Part shown: positions 37,073-45,832 of the stretch, piece after piece | Layout: every line of letters starts with the position of its first letter | Position numbering within the stretch: the stretch's first letter is position 1 | Assembly: GCA_017940385.1 (NCBI GenBank) | Contig: JAGAYS010000056.1 | Span: 1-64,000, forward strand | DNA from: Ruminobacter sp. | GTDB taxonomy: Bacteria > Pseudomonadota > Gammaproteobacteria > Enterobacterales > Succinivibrionaceae | Reading direction: 5' to 3' | Length of the DNA: 64,000 nucleotides | The notes under the pieces: model-generated | Databases searched by the model: none | What the model saw: the letters and a program-made list of their open reading frames with translations, nothing else | What the model was told of the DNA's origin: nothing | Program-made: the position numbers and the translations under genes

Positions 37073-38146
37073 TTATTGTGAAAGAATGTTAAATAATTCT
37101 GTGTTTACGTAGAAGGATTCCCTACCATATTTTATTTGTTTGACTATATTTAATTCAATTAAGTCAGATAGTTTTCGTAATGCTGTGCTCGGTGATACTC
37201 CACAATCTTCGGCTACAAATTCTACTTTTGTATATGGGTATTTGTATAAATTATTTAATAATTCGTGACTGTATAATTTTGGAGCTTTGGTTTTAATGAT
37301 TTGCTTGTGATGAGTCATTAAATTTTTAATTTCTGTTACAAGCATAATAGTTTGTTTAGATGTTTGCTCAATGCCCTTTATCATGAAAATTAGCCAATCT
37401 TCCCAATTTTGGGTTTCTCTTACATTTTGTATGCACTTATAGTACTCGCCCTTATTCTGAGTGATGTATCTGGACAGATATAGTATAGGTGTATCTAGCA
37501 GCCCTTGTTGAATGAGGTACAAAATATTTACAATTCGTCCAGTTCTTCCATTTCCATCATAGAAAGGATGAATGCTTTCAAATTGGTGATGGATTATTGA
37601 CATTTTCACAAGAGGATCTAAATCAATATCATCAGAATCATTAATGAAACGCTCAAGAGCAGACATATGTTTGAGTATGTCATCATTATTCTGAGGAGGT
37701 GTATAAACGCTTCTACCAGTACTTTGATTTATTAGCTTAGTTCCTGTTTGACTCCTGAAACCAGCATCATTATTGACTAGAATTTGTTGAATCTCTTTGA
37801 TTGTTGATAGAGTAATCAATTGATGTTCTTTAATTTTTTGGAATCCGTAATTGATTGCGTGGGCATATTGATGAACTTTTTTTGCACTAATGGAAGTAAA
37901 CTGTTGTGTTTGATAATTACTACTGTACATATCATCTTGTGTTGTAATGATATTTTCAATTTCTGAACTATCTTTTGCTTCTTGCAATGGTAAAGTACCT
38001 AGCAAAATTCCTTGGTTTAGCATTGTATTAACAATCCCCTTTAGTTCGCCTAGTGCTTGATGGGCTGAATTACATGCTTTTAAAACTTTGTTAGTCTCAA
38101 TTTCTGATAATGAAAATAAATCAGGAATGCTGTATTGTCCTTCCAT
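37073..38146 (-). CDS. Fic-family protein with N-terminal inhibitory motif
   Basis: Fic enzymes transfer AMP (or another nucleotide) to hydroxyls of target proteins. The catalytic motif HPFYDGNGRTGR is complete at about residues 192-203, including the His. The N-terminal SSEIEN at 60-65 fits the inhibitory (S/T)xxxE(G/N) helix, so this is a class II, self-inhibited enzyme. The C-terminal ~60 residues form a winged helix (VEFVAEDCGVSPSTALRKLSDL), so it may bind DNA. It is strongly A+T-rich, unlike the tra genes on either side. Four 41-bp repeats lie directly upstream, between it and a divergent truncated ORF. The target is unknown. Confidence 0.9.
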   Translation of the reverse strand: MEGQYSIPDLFSLSEIETNKVLKACNSAHQALGELKGIVNTMLNQGILLGTLPLQEAKDSSEIENIITTQDDMYSSNYQTQQFTSISAKKVHQYAHAINYGFQKIKEHQLITLSTIKEIQQILVNNDAGFRSQTGTKLINQSTGRSVYTPPQNNDDILKHMSALERFINDSDDIDLDPLVKMSIIHHQFESIHPFYDGNGRTGRIVNILYLIQQGLLDTPILYLSRYITQNKGEYYKCIQNVRETQNWEDWLIFMIKGIEQTSKQTIMLVTEIKNLMTHHKQIIKTKAPKLYSHELLNNLYKYPYTKVEFVAEDCGVSPSTALRKLSDLIELNIVKQIKYGRESFYVNTELFNILSQ

Positions 38147-38190
38147 AAATCTCCATACGATTAACCTTTATTTTTGATAATGAATGCTAA

Positions 38191-38345
38191 TAATACACGT
38201 CAAATTTTGCGTTTTTTGACGAGTATTTCAATAATACACGTCAAATTTTGCGTTTTTTGACGAGTATTTTAATAATACACGTCAGATTTTGCGTTTTTTG
38301 ACGAGCGTTTTTATAATACACGTCAAATTTTACGTTTTATAATAG
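38191..38345. repeat. Four 41-bp tandem repeats with internal palindromes (iterons) upstream of fic
   Basis: Units begin with TAATACACG/TAATACA at 38191, 38232, 38273 and 38314, an exact 41-bp period. Each of the first three contains CGTCAAA...TTTGACG (one variant base), a 24-bp imperfect dyad; the fourth is decayed. There are no unique spacers, so it is not CRISPR. Lying in the divergent promoter region of fic and the mod-like ORF, it is probably a multi-site operator. Confidence 0.85.
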
Positions 38346-38421
38346 TCGGGGCATAAAATATGCACAGACAGACATTTAAATAAGTTTGTTTTAGTTGTAA
38401 TTTCTCCAATGGAGGTGTTAA

Positions 38422-38664
38422 ATGGTTAATACCACCTCTAATCTTTCATTACAAGAATTAAAAGCAAGTCTGATTGAAGACTTAAAAATCCGTGTTGAAG
38501 ACAAAATTCTTGAGCAATCTAATTTTAATCTTTTAGAAAAGCTAATCAACAATGCTTCAGATAAAACGGAAGCAGTTGCTATTGCTGAATTAGGCACTAC
38601 ATATAAAAGAACTGGATTTTTTTCATATCGGGTGAGGAATGCGGACATAATCCTGGACACCTAA
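38422..38664 (+). pseudogene. Truncated N-terminus of a type III R-M methyltransferase-like gene
   Basis: The ORF starts well (GGAGGTG before ATG) and reads 72 residues including NFNLLEKLINNASDKTEA and IAELGTTYKRTGF, which resembles the N-terminal lead of type III restriction-modification Mod proteins. The last eight residues (NADIILDT) and the stop come from the IS-like end at 38642, so the gene was cut by that element. The methyltransferase motifs themselves are missing. The Mod assignment is from memory of the family and uncertain; the truncation is plain. It is divergent from fic across the iterons. Confidence 0.5.
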
Positions 38665-38684
38665 AGAGGTAATCTATGGCATAT
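38642..38684 (+). mobile_element. Second copy of the IS3-like left end
   Basis: These 43 bases match 36841-36883 with one mismatch (GAGGTA for GAGGTG) in the same orientation, up to ATGGCATATA; the sequence then diverges. It interrupts the mod-like ORF. Only the terminal piece remains. Confidence 0.75.
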
Positions 38685-38819
38685 AACGCTTACTTATGCG
38701 TATTTAAGGGCGCTGCCATCATTGCCTTCACCGGCATATTTCTCATGTTTCTCCGTACCTTAACTTAAGGCACAGGCCGGCAGCCCCTCCTCTTCTCTTC
38801 TTTATCCTGTCCCGTAAAA

Positions 38820-38937
38820 ACATTCACCGGTGAACGGTCCTATCCGCCGTTCCCCGTGAATAACGGCAGGCCGCGCCTGCCGATTAACCTTTTGCGAAGT
38901 AACCCCCTCAGCTCAATATCCGCTGAGGACTACTGAA
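38820..38937 (+). promoter_or_regulatory. Structured leader upstream of traC
   Basis: Several hairpins follow each other: the palindrome TTCACCGGTGAA, CGGCAGGC-CGC-GCCTGCCG, and CCTCAGC (38906-38912) with GCTGAGG (38922-38928). The last stem contains the GAGG ribosome site of the leader ORF at 38938, so it could control translation of that ORF and hence of traC. Confidence 0.55.
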
Positions 38938-38961
38938 ATGTGGAGAGACAGAGCCGGATGA
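38938..38961 (+). CDS. Seven-codon leader ORF overlapping the traC start
   Basis: ATG-TGG-AGA-GAC-AGA-GCC-GGA-TGA encodes MWRDRAG. GAGG lies ten bases upstream inside a hairpin. Its TGA overlaps the ATG of traC (ATGA at 38958-38961), the classic form of translational coupling. Expression is inferred only. Confidence 0.5.
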   Translation: MWRDRAG

Positions 38962-41354
38962 ATTTTAAGAGAATAACAGGAAGATTCAGCAGCCTTTATC
39001 CCGTACTGGCATACAATCCTGAAAATAGTCTTTTCTACCTTAGCGGTTCCGGCGGAGCCGCTCTCGGCATCGGCGTGATTGCAAGACCTCTTTCCGGAGG
39101 TGATGAAACCATTGCAAGACGCCTTACCGTGCTTCTCAATCAGGATTTTCCCAAAAATACCGTTCTGCAGTTTTCACTGCTGGCGTCTCCTTCCGTTGAA
39201 GGACTTCTCAGGGAGCAGGAAATCACGCTTCTCGGCCTAAAAAATGACGACGTGCTGTCGGGAGTAATCCGGAGCAGACTGAATTTTCTGCGTGAATCCG
39301 TAAACAAACCGCCAAAGGGAATCAGTTCCCGGGTCAGAAACTTTGTGCTCATGGTGACACTGACACTTCCGTGTGCCGGGAAACTCCCTGACGATGATGA
39401 AATCCATCATGCCGAAGTGCTTTCCGAGTCCCTTCTGCAGATTCTGAAAACGGCTGAAATCAACGGCAGGCTCATGACAAATGACGATCTGCTTTCAGAG
39501 CTCTGCCCGTTCTTCAACGGACATGATGACGCCTCATGGAAAAACGGCAGGATAAAGGCTGACGACTCGGTTCCGCTTAATGAACAGCTGATGGATTATG
39601 ACAGTGAGCTCAGGGTTTCAAAGGATTTTCTTGAAATAGGCGGATATACGGTCAACACCTACTCCGTCAAACGTTATCCGGAATACGTGTATTTCGGGAA
39701 TGCCACCGCCTATGCCTGTGACGTCTTTACGGGAACAAGAGGCATATTCACCCCGTTCATGATTACGGGCACGGTATTTTATCCTGAGCTTTCAACACTG
39801 CGCTCGCACATCAGTGCCAAACGGCAGTGGACCGTGAACCAGGCCTACGGTCCCCTGCTTAAATTTGAGCCAAAGCTTGCCGTAAAGAAACAGGGCTTTG
39901 ACCTTCTCTACGAGGAAATGGAAAACGGAGCCAGACCTCTTAAGTTCAACCTTACGGTAACGTCATTCTGCAGAAATGAGGAAGAGGCTCTGGCCACCGG
40001 CTCGGCACTGCGAAGCTACTATAAGGAAAACGGCTTCGAGCTCATGCCGGACAGATACTACATTCTGCCGATATTTCTCAACGCCCTGCCGTTCGGAACC
40101 GACACCGATTCCTTTAACTCCCTCATGAGATTCAGGACACTGTGCTCCACCCACATTCTGCCGCTGCTGCCGATTTTTGCGGACAGTGCGGGAACGGGTA
40201 CCGGAGTCATAAATCTCATAAGCCGTTCGGGACAGCTTATGAATCTGTCCCTTTACGATTCGGGGACGAACTACAATCTCTGTATCGCCGCCCAGTCCGG
40301 AAGCGGCAAGAGCTTTCTGGTGAACGAGATTCTGGTATCGTATCTGGCAAAAGGAGCAACATGCTATGTAATTGACGTGGGACGTTCCTATGAAAAGCTC
40401 TGCAGTTTTCTCGGCGGAACCTTCCTCTCCTTCGGCATAAACTCCGAAGTGTCCCTTAACCCGTTTGAATGTATCAGGGACTATGCCGATGAGGCGGACA
40501 TGATTAACGGACTCCTTTCCATCATGGCAGCCCCCACAGAAAGGCTGAGTGACTTTCAGACGGCAGAACTCAAGAGAATTACCGGAAGTCTCTTCAGAAT
40601 CCACGGCAATGCTCTCTCCGTGGACATCATCGCCGAAGAACTTGGAAACCACGAGGATCAGCGGATAAGGGATCTCGGAAGACAGCTGTATTCCTTCACC
40701 TCAGGCGGTGAGTACGGCAGATTCTTCTCCGGACACAACAATATGAAGCTCGGAAACAGCCTGACTGTTCTTGAGCTTGAGGAGCTCAAGGGAAGAAGAC
40801 ACCTGCAGCAGGTTGTGCTTCTGCAGCTCATATACCAGATTCAGCAGAACATGTATCTCGGAGAAAGAAACCGGCCGAAGATTATCATCATTGACGAAGC
40901 CTGGGATCTTTTAAGAGACGGTGACGTGGCGGGATTCATTGAAACCGGCTACCGCAGGTTCCGTAAATACGGCGGAGCCGCCGTCACCGTAACCCAGTCT
41001 GTAAATGACCTTTACGGTTCGGAAGCAGGCGTCGCCATCGCTGAGAACAGCGCCAACATGTACCTTCTGGGACAGAAGGCCGAAACCGTGAATCTGCTGG
41101 AGCAGGAAAAGAGACTTCCACTGACCTCAGGTGAATATGAGTATCTGAGATCCGTACATACCATGAGCGGAATGTATTCGGAAATATTCGTGATAAGCGA
41201 TCGCGGGAACTGTGTGGGCAGACTTGCCGTGGATCCGTTCAGAAAGCTTCTTTATTCCACCAGGGCGGAAGAGGTCAACGCCATCGAAAAGCTGCTGAAA
41301 AAAGGCATGAACGTAACGGAAGCCATAAATACCCTGCTTTCTCAGGATTCATGA
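38958..41354 (+). CDS. traC: TraC, VirB4-type ATPase of the conjugation apparatus
   Basis: TraC powers F-type pilus assembly from the cytoplasmic face of the inner membrane. From ATG 38958 (GGAGAG at 38942) the protein has 798 aa; an in-frame GTG at 38940 is possible but overlaps the leader ORF. Walker A QSGSGKSF is at about 446-453 and Walker B IIIIDEAWDL at about 642-651. The N-terminal TraC_F_IV domain precedes them. The trailing VTQSVNDL and AENSANMYLLGQK segments are also VirB4-typical. It heads a unit traC-trhF-trbC/W-traU, the order seen in SXT and IncA/C elements. Confidence 0.92.
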   Translation: MNFKRITGRFSSLYPVLAYNPENSLFYLSGSGGAALGIGVIARPLSGGDETIARRLTVLLNQDFPKNTVLQFSLLASPSVEGLLREQEITLLGLKNDDVLSGVIRSRLNFLRESVNKPPKGISSRVRNFVLMVTLTLPCAGKLPDDDEIHHAEVLSESLLQILKTAEINGRLMTNDDLLSELCPFFNGHDDASWKNGRIKADDSVPLNEQLMDYDSELRVSKDFLEIGGYTVNTYSVKRYPEYVYFGNATAYACDVFTGTRGIFTPFMITGTVFYPELSTLRSHISAKRQWTVNQAYGPLLKFEPKLAVKKQGFDLLYEEMENGARPLKFNLTVTSFCRNEEEALATGSALRSYYKENGFELMPDRYYILPIFLNALPFGTDTDSFNSLMRFRTLCSTHILPLLPIFADSAGTGTGVINLISRSGQLMNLSLYDSGTNYNLCIAAQSGSGKSFLVNEILVSYLAKGATCYVIDVGRSYEKLCSFLGGTFLSFGINSEVSLNPFECIRDYADEADMINGLLSIMAAPTERLSDFQTAELKRITGSLFRIHGNALSVDIIAEELGNHEDQRIRDLGRQLYSFTSGGEYGRFFSGHNNMKLGNSLTVLELEELKGRRHLQQVVLLQLIYQIQQNMYLGERNRPKIIIIDEAWDLLRDGDVAGFIETGYRRFRKYGGAAVTVTQSVNDLYGSEAGVAIAENSANMYLLGQKAETVNLLEQEKRLPLTSGEYEYLRSVHTMSGMYSEIFVISDRGNCVGRLAVDPFRKLLYSTRAEEVNAIEKLLKKGMNVTEAINTLLSQDS

Positions 41355-41475
41355 GGTTCCGAAAACCGCCATGATCCCCCCGAGGAAAAAACACCTGAGG
41401 AGGAATAATCCCGACAGGTGCGTCCTCTCAGCCAGCCTGACGAGAGAACGGAAAGATTATCGGTGTTAATTAGAA

Positions 41476-42195
41476 ATGAGTCATGATAACCGGATGATAA
41501 GCCATATGAAGCAACACGAAGTAAATGATACAGGTCTTATGAGACGTCATTATGCAGAAATGCATAATGACGCCCGCCAAACTGCGGCTTACGTTCTGAG
41601 GTCAGCCGTATGCGCCATGCGCATTACCGCAGTCACCGGGATTACCTGCTTTGCCGTTTTTACGGTAATCATAAGTCTTCTTGACCTCAGGATCGGCGTT
41701 GACCTGCAGGAACGGACATGCCTCGGCAGAGTGTTCGTATATCGCAACGAATTTCTCCCTCCTGATAAGTATTTCATGACGATGAAAATGAAAAGAAAAG
41801 AGGAATCATCAGCATCAGACACCGTAAAAGACGTGACCGCAGTAAGACTGCTGAAGGACGTGGCCGTCTTTAAAAAAGGCTCGGTTCTTCTTAAAAGATA
41901 TTTTGCAGGTCCCGGTGATACCGTACGTAGAAACGGTAATCTTATCACCGCACAAAGGGAACCTGAGGGATATGCCGTAGCGGCTCTTAATCTTCCGGTG
42001 AAGTCCCTGATTGCTGACACTGACGGGACAATAATGCATAACATTAAATTTATCCGCGTTTTCTCCGGCAGCATGACACTGGCTCACGACGAGCACTTCC
42101 TTAAGGGAGATTCACCTTATTCACTGGATTCCAGAATTATCGGAACCTTCACGGGAAACGAGATTGAACTCGCCGAAGTGCTTTTCATGCTGTGA
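41476..42195 (+). CDS. trhF: TrhF-like S26 family signal peptidase of the conjugation system
   Basis: These membrane-anchored peptidases process conjugation proteins or pilin in SXT/IncH/IncA-C systems. The 239-aa protein has one membrane segment near residues 47-70, the LKRYFAGPGDTVRRNG strand with the catalytic Lys candidate, and the box-E element YSLDSRIIG near 214-222. The usual catalytic Ser motif (SMxP-like) is not obvious; the corresponding region reads CLGRVFVYRN, as in divergent TraF/TrhF-type members, so activity is uncertain. It lies 121 bases behind traC, and its stop overlaps the next start. Several Met codons near the N-terminus make the exact start uncertain. Confidence 0.75.
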   Translation: MSHDNRMISHMKQHEVNDTGLMRRHYAEMHNDARQTAAYVLRSAVCAMRITAVTGITCFAVFTVIISLLDLRIGVDLQERTCLGRVFVYRNEFLPPDKYFMTMKMKRKEESSASDTVKDVTAVRLLKDVAVFKKGSVLLKRYFAGPGDTVRRNGNLITAQREPEGYAVAALNLPVKSLIADTDGTIMHNIKFIRVFSGSMTLAHDEHFLKGDSPYSLDSRIIGTFTGNEIELAEVLFML

Positions 42196-43103
42196 AACAT
42201 CAGAAAGACGAACGGAATTACGGGAAGCGGACATGCCTTCCGCTACGACAGATGAAAAAATCAGAAATCCTAAAAACAGCCTTAACGGCAGCGGCATCAC
42301 TTACGCAGACAGCGGTTTTCGCATTTACGGAACCACTCCTTTCCGAAATACCGGATGTGCCCGAATCATATGCGGACGTTACGGCCACGGGGAATACCCC
42401 GTCACCATATGAAAAGGATGCGGAATTTATCAGAAGACTTACCGAAAACGCTGAGGAAAATTATATAAGCACATTCACCCGTTCCGACGGGACTCATATT
42501 GCCTTTGGAAAGGAATCCGGACGTCATGCCCGGACCGGGACGGAAACCGTCCCGGTTTACGTAAATAATGAAATGGCTGCAGAACACCTCAAAATATTAT
42601 GTTCCCATGGCAGAGCTTATGAAATAACCTTTCGTGACATGCCGGCACCGGCAGTACTCAGACTCATGATTCATGAGAAATGCCCTTTTACGGTAAATCC
42701 CCGCGACTTCGCAAGATTCGGAATAACCGCGGTTCCTTATGTTCTGAACGATGATGATTTTCCCCTTAACGGATACGGTGCCCGTATTCCGGTAAGGACG
42801 TTAAAACAAAATGATGACTTTTTCTGTCCGGGAAATGATGAATCAGGGATTATCCCTGATTCCTCTTATGACGGCAGCGGTACGTCCCGGATGAAAAACA
42901 TCTGCGGTATCCGGAATCCGAACATGCGTAAAAGCTTCAGGGAACGGATAATCAGGGCTTCCGCAAACATTACGGAAGGTCTTCGTAAAGGTATCATTCC
43001 ACCGTTTAACAGGCCCTCGGAAACCGGCAGAACAATGAGCGGTAATAACGGGAAATGCCACCGGGACATGGAAGAGGCCCTGTGGGAACCGAATAATCGA
43101 TGA
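42192..43103 (+). CDS. trbC: TrbC/TraW-type pilus assembly protein
   Basis: In F-type systems TraW and TrbC are periplasmic pilus assembly proteins, fused in SXT-like elements. This 303-aa product shows the TrbC pattern: PVYVNNEMAAEHLKIL, then ITFRDMP, then CPFTVNPRDFARFGITAVPYVL (the thioredoxin-like 'DPxxFxxFxIxxVP' strand). A signal-like segment (ILKTALTAAASLTQTAVFAF) begins at residue 21, so the real start may be Met21 at 42252 rather than the GTG at 42192 that overlaps the trhF stop (GTGA). The C-terminal ~80 residues are basic and unlike the family. TraW-specific motifs are weak. Confidence 0.7.
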   Translation: MKHQKDERNYGKRTCLPLRQMKKSEILKTALTAAASLTQTAVFAFTEPLLSEIPDVPESYADVTATGNTPSPYEKDAEFIRRLTENAEENYISTFTRSDGTHIAFGKESGRHARTGTETVPVYVNNEMAAEHLKILCSHGRAYEITFRDMPAPAVLRLMIHEKCPFTVNPRDFARFGITAVPYVLNDDDFPLNGYGARIPVRTLKQNDDFFCPGNDESGIIPDSSYDGSGTSRMKNICGIRNPNMRKSFRERIIRASANITEGLRKGIIPPFNRPSETGRTMSGNNGKCHRDMEEALWEPNNR

Positions 43104-43155
43104 GAAGCCGAAACGAAGAAAAAAAAGAGAAAATGACAGACTCTAACCTGAAGGA

Positions 43156-44304
43156 ATGGAGAAAAGAGTGATGAAAAGAAACAGGATCATGAATAATCCG
43201 GACCGGATCCGCCGTGAAGAAGCGGAGCTTTTCCACGGCTTCCGGCCCAGAATCCGCAAAAACCCGCGGTTCAGAAAACAGCTTACCGCACTTTCTGCCG
43301 CCATCCTGCTGAGTTCTCCTGCCGCCGCTTCCGGCATAGATGATTATGACGGCGGATACACCTGTCCGAATGCCGACATATTCACGGATCTGCTTGACAG
43401 GGTTCCCTTCAGCGCCATGCTTCCAATCAGTGTCGGAGGAGCGCGGCTGGGGAATTCTTCTCACGGAGACAGAACTCCGGGCAGTGCCTCTCGACGAAGC
43501 GTATGTACCTGCAGTCATGATCTGGGCATTCCGGAAACCGGACTTACCGTTGGTCTCTGGGAGGTTGCATACCTCATGGAGTTTACACGGGAACCCGGAT
43601 GTTCGCCCGTACTGGGAACCATGCTGCCGCTGCCTGATCGCGGAATAGGATCATTCGGAGACGGCACACTGGACAGTTCTGATCTCAGTCTCTACCACGT
43701 TCACCTTTACAGCTTTCCTCTCAATACCATGCTCAACCTGTTCACGGACTTCAACTGCGGAAGGTACGATTACATGGACATGGATCTTCTCTATGCCTCG
43801 GAGCTTGACGTAAGCTGGTATGATGAAAGTCTGGCAATGATAAACACTCCGGAGATTGCCACTCTGGCAAATGCCGGAACAGTGGCATCATGCAGTGCGG
43901 ATGCCACCCTGTCTTTTAAAGGAAACACTTCAGATGATCTGTTTTACTGCGCCGGCTCCTGGGGCTTTCTGTATCCGCTCACCGGGTACGTCGGCTCATC
44001 AGGATCCGTCGCCGAAAACACGTCGCTTCTTGCGGTAAGAGTTATGAGTCTTCTGCACAGAAGAGGTCTGCTTCCTGTTACCATGGGAGACGATGCCCTG
44101 TGCGGAGGCGTATATTACGATGATATGAGTAAAAGCATGTACAGATTCAGCATGCTCTATCCCATTGCCGAAAGCAGTGATAATCACGCTCTCGGAGAAC
44201 CGGTTCAGTACTGGCTCGGGGATTCCAGGGTACCGCCGACAAAACATAACGTCATATATCTTGTATGGAGGTACCGGAACTGCTGTCTGGGAGCAGGAAA
44301 ATAA
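43156..44304 (+). CDS. traU: TraU, conjugative pilus assembly/DNA transfer protein
   Basis: TraU is a Cys-rich periplasmic protein of F-type systems needed for DNA transfer. The 382-aa product has a signal-like segment (LTALSAAILLSSPAAASG) near residues 45-62, then CPNADIFTDLLDRVPFSAML, VCTCSHDLGIPETGLTVGLW, HVHLYSFPLNTMLN and, near the end, EPVQYWLGDSRVPPTKHNVI, all in TraU order. About ten Cys are kept, consistent with disulfide folding. Its N-terminal ~45 residues before the signal are highly basic and unusual; ATG at 43171 is another start. In SXT the next gene is traN; here small membrane genes face it from the other strand. Confidence 0.9.
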   Translation: MEKRVMKRNRIMNNPDRIRREEAELFHGFRPRIRKNPRFRKQLTALSAAILLSSPAAASGIDDYDGGYTCPNADIFTDLLDRVPFSAMLPISVGGARLGNSSHGDRTPGSASRRSVCTCSHDLGIPETGLTVGLWEVAYLMEFTREPGCSPVLGTMLPLPDRGIGSFGDGTLDSSDLSLYHVHLYSFPLNTMLNLFTDFNCGRYDYMDMDLLYASELDVSWYDESLAMINTPEIATLANAGTVASCSADATLSFKGNTSDDLFYCAGSWGFLYPLTGYVGSSGSVAENTSLLAVRVMSLLHRRGLLPVTMGDDALCGGVYYDDMSKSMYRFSMLYPIAESSDNHALGEPVQYWLGDSRVPPTKHNVIYLVWRYRNCCLGAGK

Positions 44305-44328
44305 TCAGTTCTGCAAAAACATGTTTTA

Positions 44329-44616
44329 TTAAAACGGAGCCAGTAACGACTGGAACATCTGCCACAGGCCATCAAGAAAATCCCTAAACGTCAGGTAGAT
44401 AGAGAGAACAACCAAAAATACCCCGAAAAGAAGGAAAAAGATCGCAGCCGGCCTGAATCGCGGACGTATTGAGGGCATTTGCCTGTCCCACCAGTCATCA
44501 GCCACATGATTATTACGCGTCGTATAACGGTTTAGCTCCGGATCCTGTCTGAATTCGGACGAATAACTCAATTTCTGAACCTTTGGTTCTTTTTTTCTGC
44601 GTTTATTACGACTCAT
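44329..44616 (-). CDS. Small single-pass membrane protein, function unknown
   Basis: The 95-aa protein has a very basic N-terminus (MSRNKRRKKEPK), a hydrophilic stretch with DDWWDRQMP, one membrane segment (AAIFFLLFGVFLVVLSIYL) and a short amphipathic end FRDFLDGLWQMFQSLL. GAGGAAAC lies before the start. Its ending resembles that of the next minus-strand gene (44772-45275: FSGYFENLWQSF), so the two may be distant paralogues. Convergent with traU. No family recognised. Confidence 0.5.
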   Translation of the reverse strand: MSRNKRRKKEPKVQKLSYSSEFRQDPELNRYTTRNNHVADDWWDRQMPSIRPRFRPAAIFFLLFGVFLVVLSIYLTFRDFLDGLWQMFQSLLAPF

Positions 44617-44771
44617 GTTTCCTCACGAATATATACGGAATCTGCATCATGTGAATCTTCCGTTCTGAATTATACCGCTGAACATCCGTCCCGCAAATGT
44701 AACCTGCAGCAGAGTACGATGAAATGGTTCAGACGGGATAACGCACGCAAATACTGAAAAATGAACGCAAA

Positions 44772-45275
44772 TCAGACAAAACTCTGCCACAGATTCTCAA
44801 AATATCCGCTGAACAGCCAGTACAGTCCGATAACGATCAATGCAAATATCGCTGCGATGGCAAATGCAATAATTAATCTTAATCTTTCGGCAAGGCGGTA
44901 ATTCCGATAAATTTTCATGCTCATTCCGAAAGTACGCAATGAAGGACAGTGTCTGTACAGAAGAGAGGATATAACGTCCAGAATCGTGCCGACGGAGATA
45001 AAAAAAGCAGCCCCCAAAAAATAAATTAAATATGGCGGAACGTCATAAAATGTGCATAAACACACACATGCCACGATACATGTCAAAGAAAGAATTACCA
45101 ATATAGCCTGATCTTCCAGATAGTCGAACATATTCCAAAAGCTCAGTTTCTCAAAAGCCTTACTGCCACGTTTATCGTGGGCGTAAATCGTAAATTCAGG
45201 AGCTCTTTTACGCACGGTCTTAAGGTTATCCGTTAAATCGGAACCGGTTTTTCTTCCTGTTTTTTTCCGAGTCAT
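44772..45275 (-). CDS. Multi-pass membrane protein, function unknown
   Basis: The 167-aa protein has a basic start (MTRKKTGRKTGSD), then three hydrophobic segments: about 58-77, 83-103 and 135-155. The C-terminal FENLWQSF echoes the neighbouring 95-aa gene on the same strand, which suggests related roles. AGAGGTAAC precedes the ATG. No motif ties it to conjugation, although it sits between tra blocks. Confidence 0.5.
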   Translation of the reverse strand: MTRKKTGRKTGSDLTDNLKTVRKRAPEFTIYAHDKRGSKAFEKLSFWNMFDYLEDQAILVILSLTCIVACVCLCTFYDVPPYLIYFLGAAFFISVGTILDVISSLLYRHCPSLRTFGMSMKIYRNYRLAERLRLIIAFAIAAIFALIVIGLYWLFSGYFENLWQSFV

Positions 45276-45832
45276 GTTACCTCTTTTTTTTGATATTCCG
45301 CTTTAATGAAACGGCGCCGGCAATGTCTGACAAAGTAGTGTCCTGAGCGCATCCTTTCGGTATACGGTCATGTTAAACGCAATTACACGGATTTACAATT
45401 GCCGGTTTTTCAGAATGCCAAAAACCCGTTGTTCTGATTAACGGATATAAATCCGCTCCGATACCTGCAGCAGCTGAGTAATTTACCATCTTCCGTCTGC
45501 AGGATTCTGTCATAAGGACATGTAAACCATCCGACCGGACATTACTCCTTCAGAAGTCAGACTTTATGCAGATCGGATTAATTACTGTTTGCATATCAGA
45601 TCGGTATTCAACATTTAGTCAATTTTTGTGCGTATAAGTTGGTTTTGTTGATATAAATCACAACACAAAACACACAAATGTTTTTTAACTGTAAATAAAA
45701 AGCAATATATGTAAACTATATGTATGCTATACAGCTAATCATTACGGAAATGCGACTAATTATTTATACCGAATCCTCCTTAATTACCGAACAGCAAAGA
45801 TGTCTTGATCATTAGAATAAACAGGTAAAACA
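45276..45832. other. Intergenic region upstream of the periplasmic-protein gene
   Basis: The right half is A+T-rich and should contain the promoter of the plus-strand gene at 45833; an FNR-type site lies at 45648. The left half should hold the promoter of the minus-strand membrane gene. No ORF of note. Confidence 0.55.
45648..45661 (+). promoter_or_regulatory. FNR-type binding site candidate
   Basis: TTGATATAAATCAC matches the FNR consensus TTGAT-N4-ATCAA except for the last base. It lies about 170 bases ahead of the periplasmic-protein gene in A+T-rich DNA. Oxygen-responsive control is inferred; single matches occur by chance. Confidence 0.35.

Noticed and set aside
38191..38345. CRISPR array
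   Set aside because: The 41-bp units abut with no unique spacers, and there are no cas genes.
38940..38957. GTG start giving a longer TraC
   Set aside because: It overlaps the leader ORF, whereas ATG 38958 has its own GGAGAG and an ATGA overlap; kept only as an alternative.
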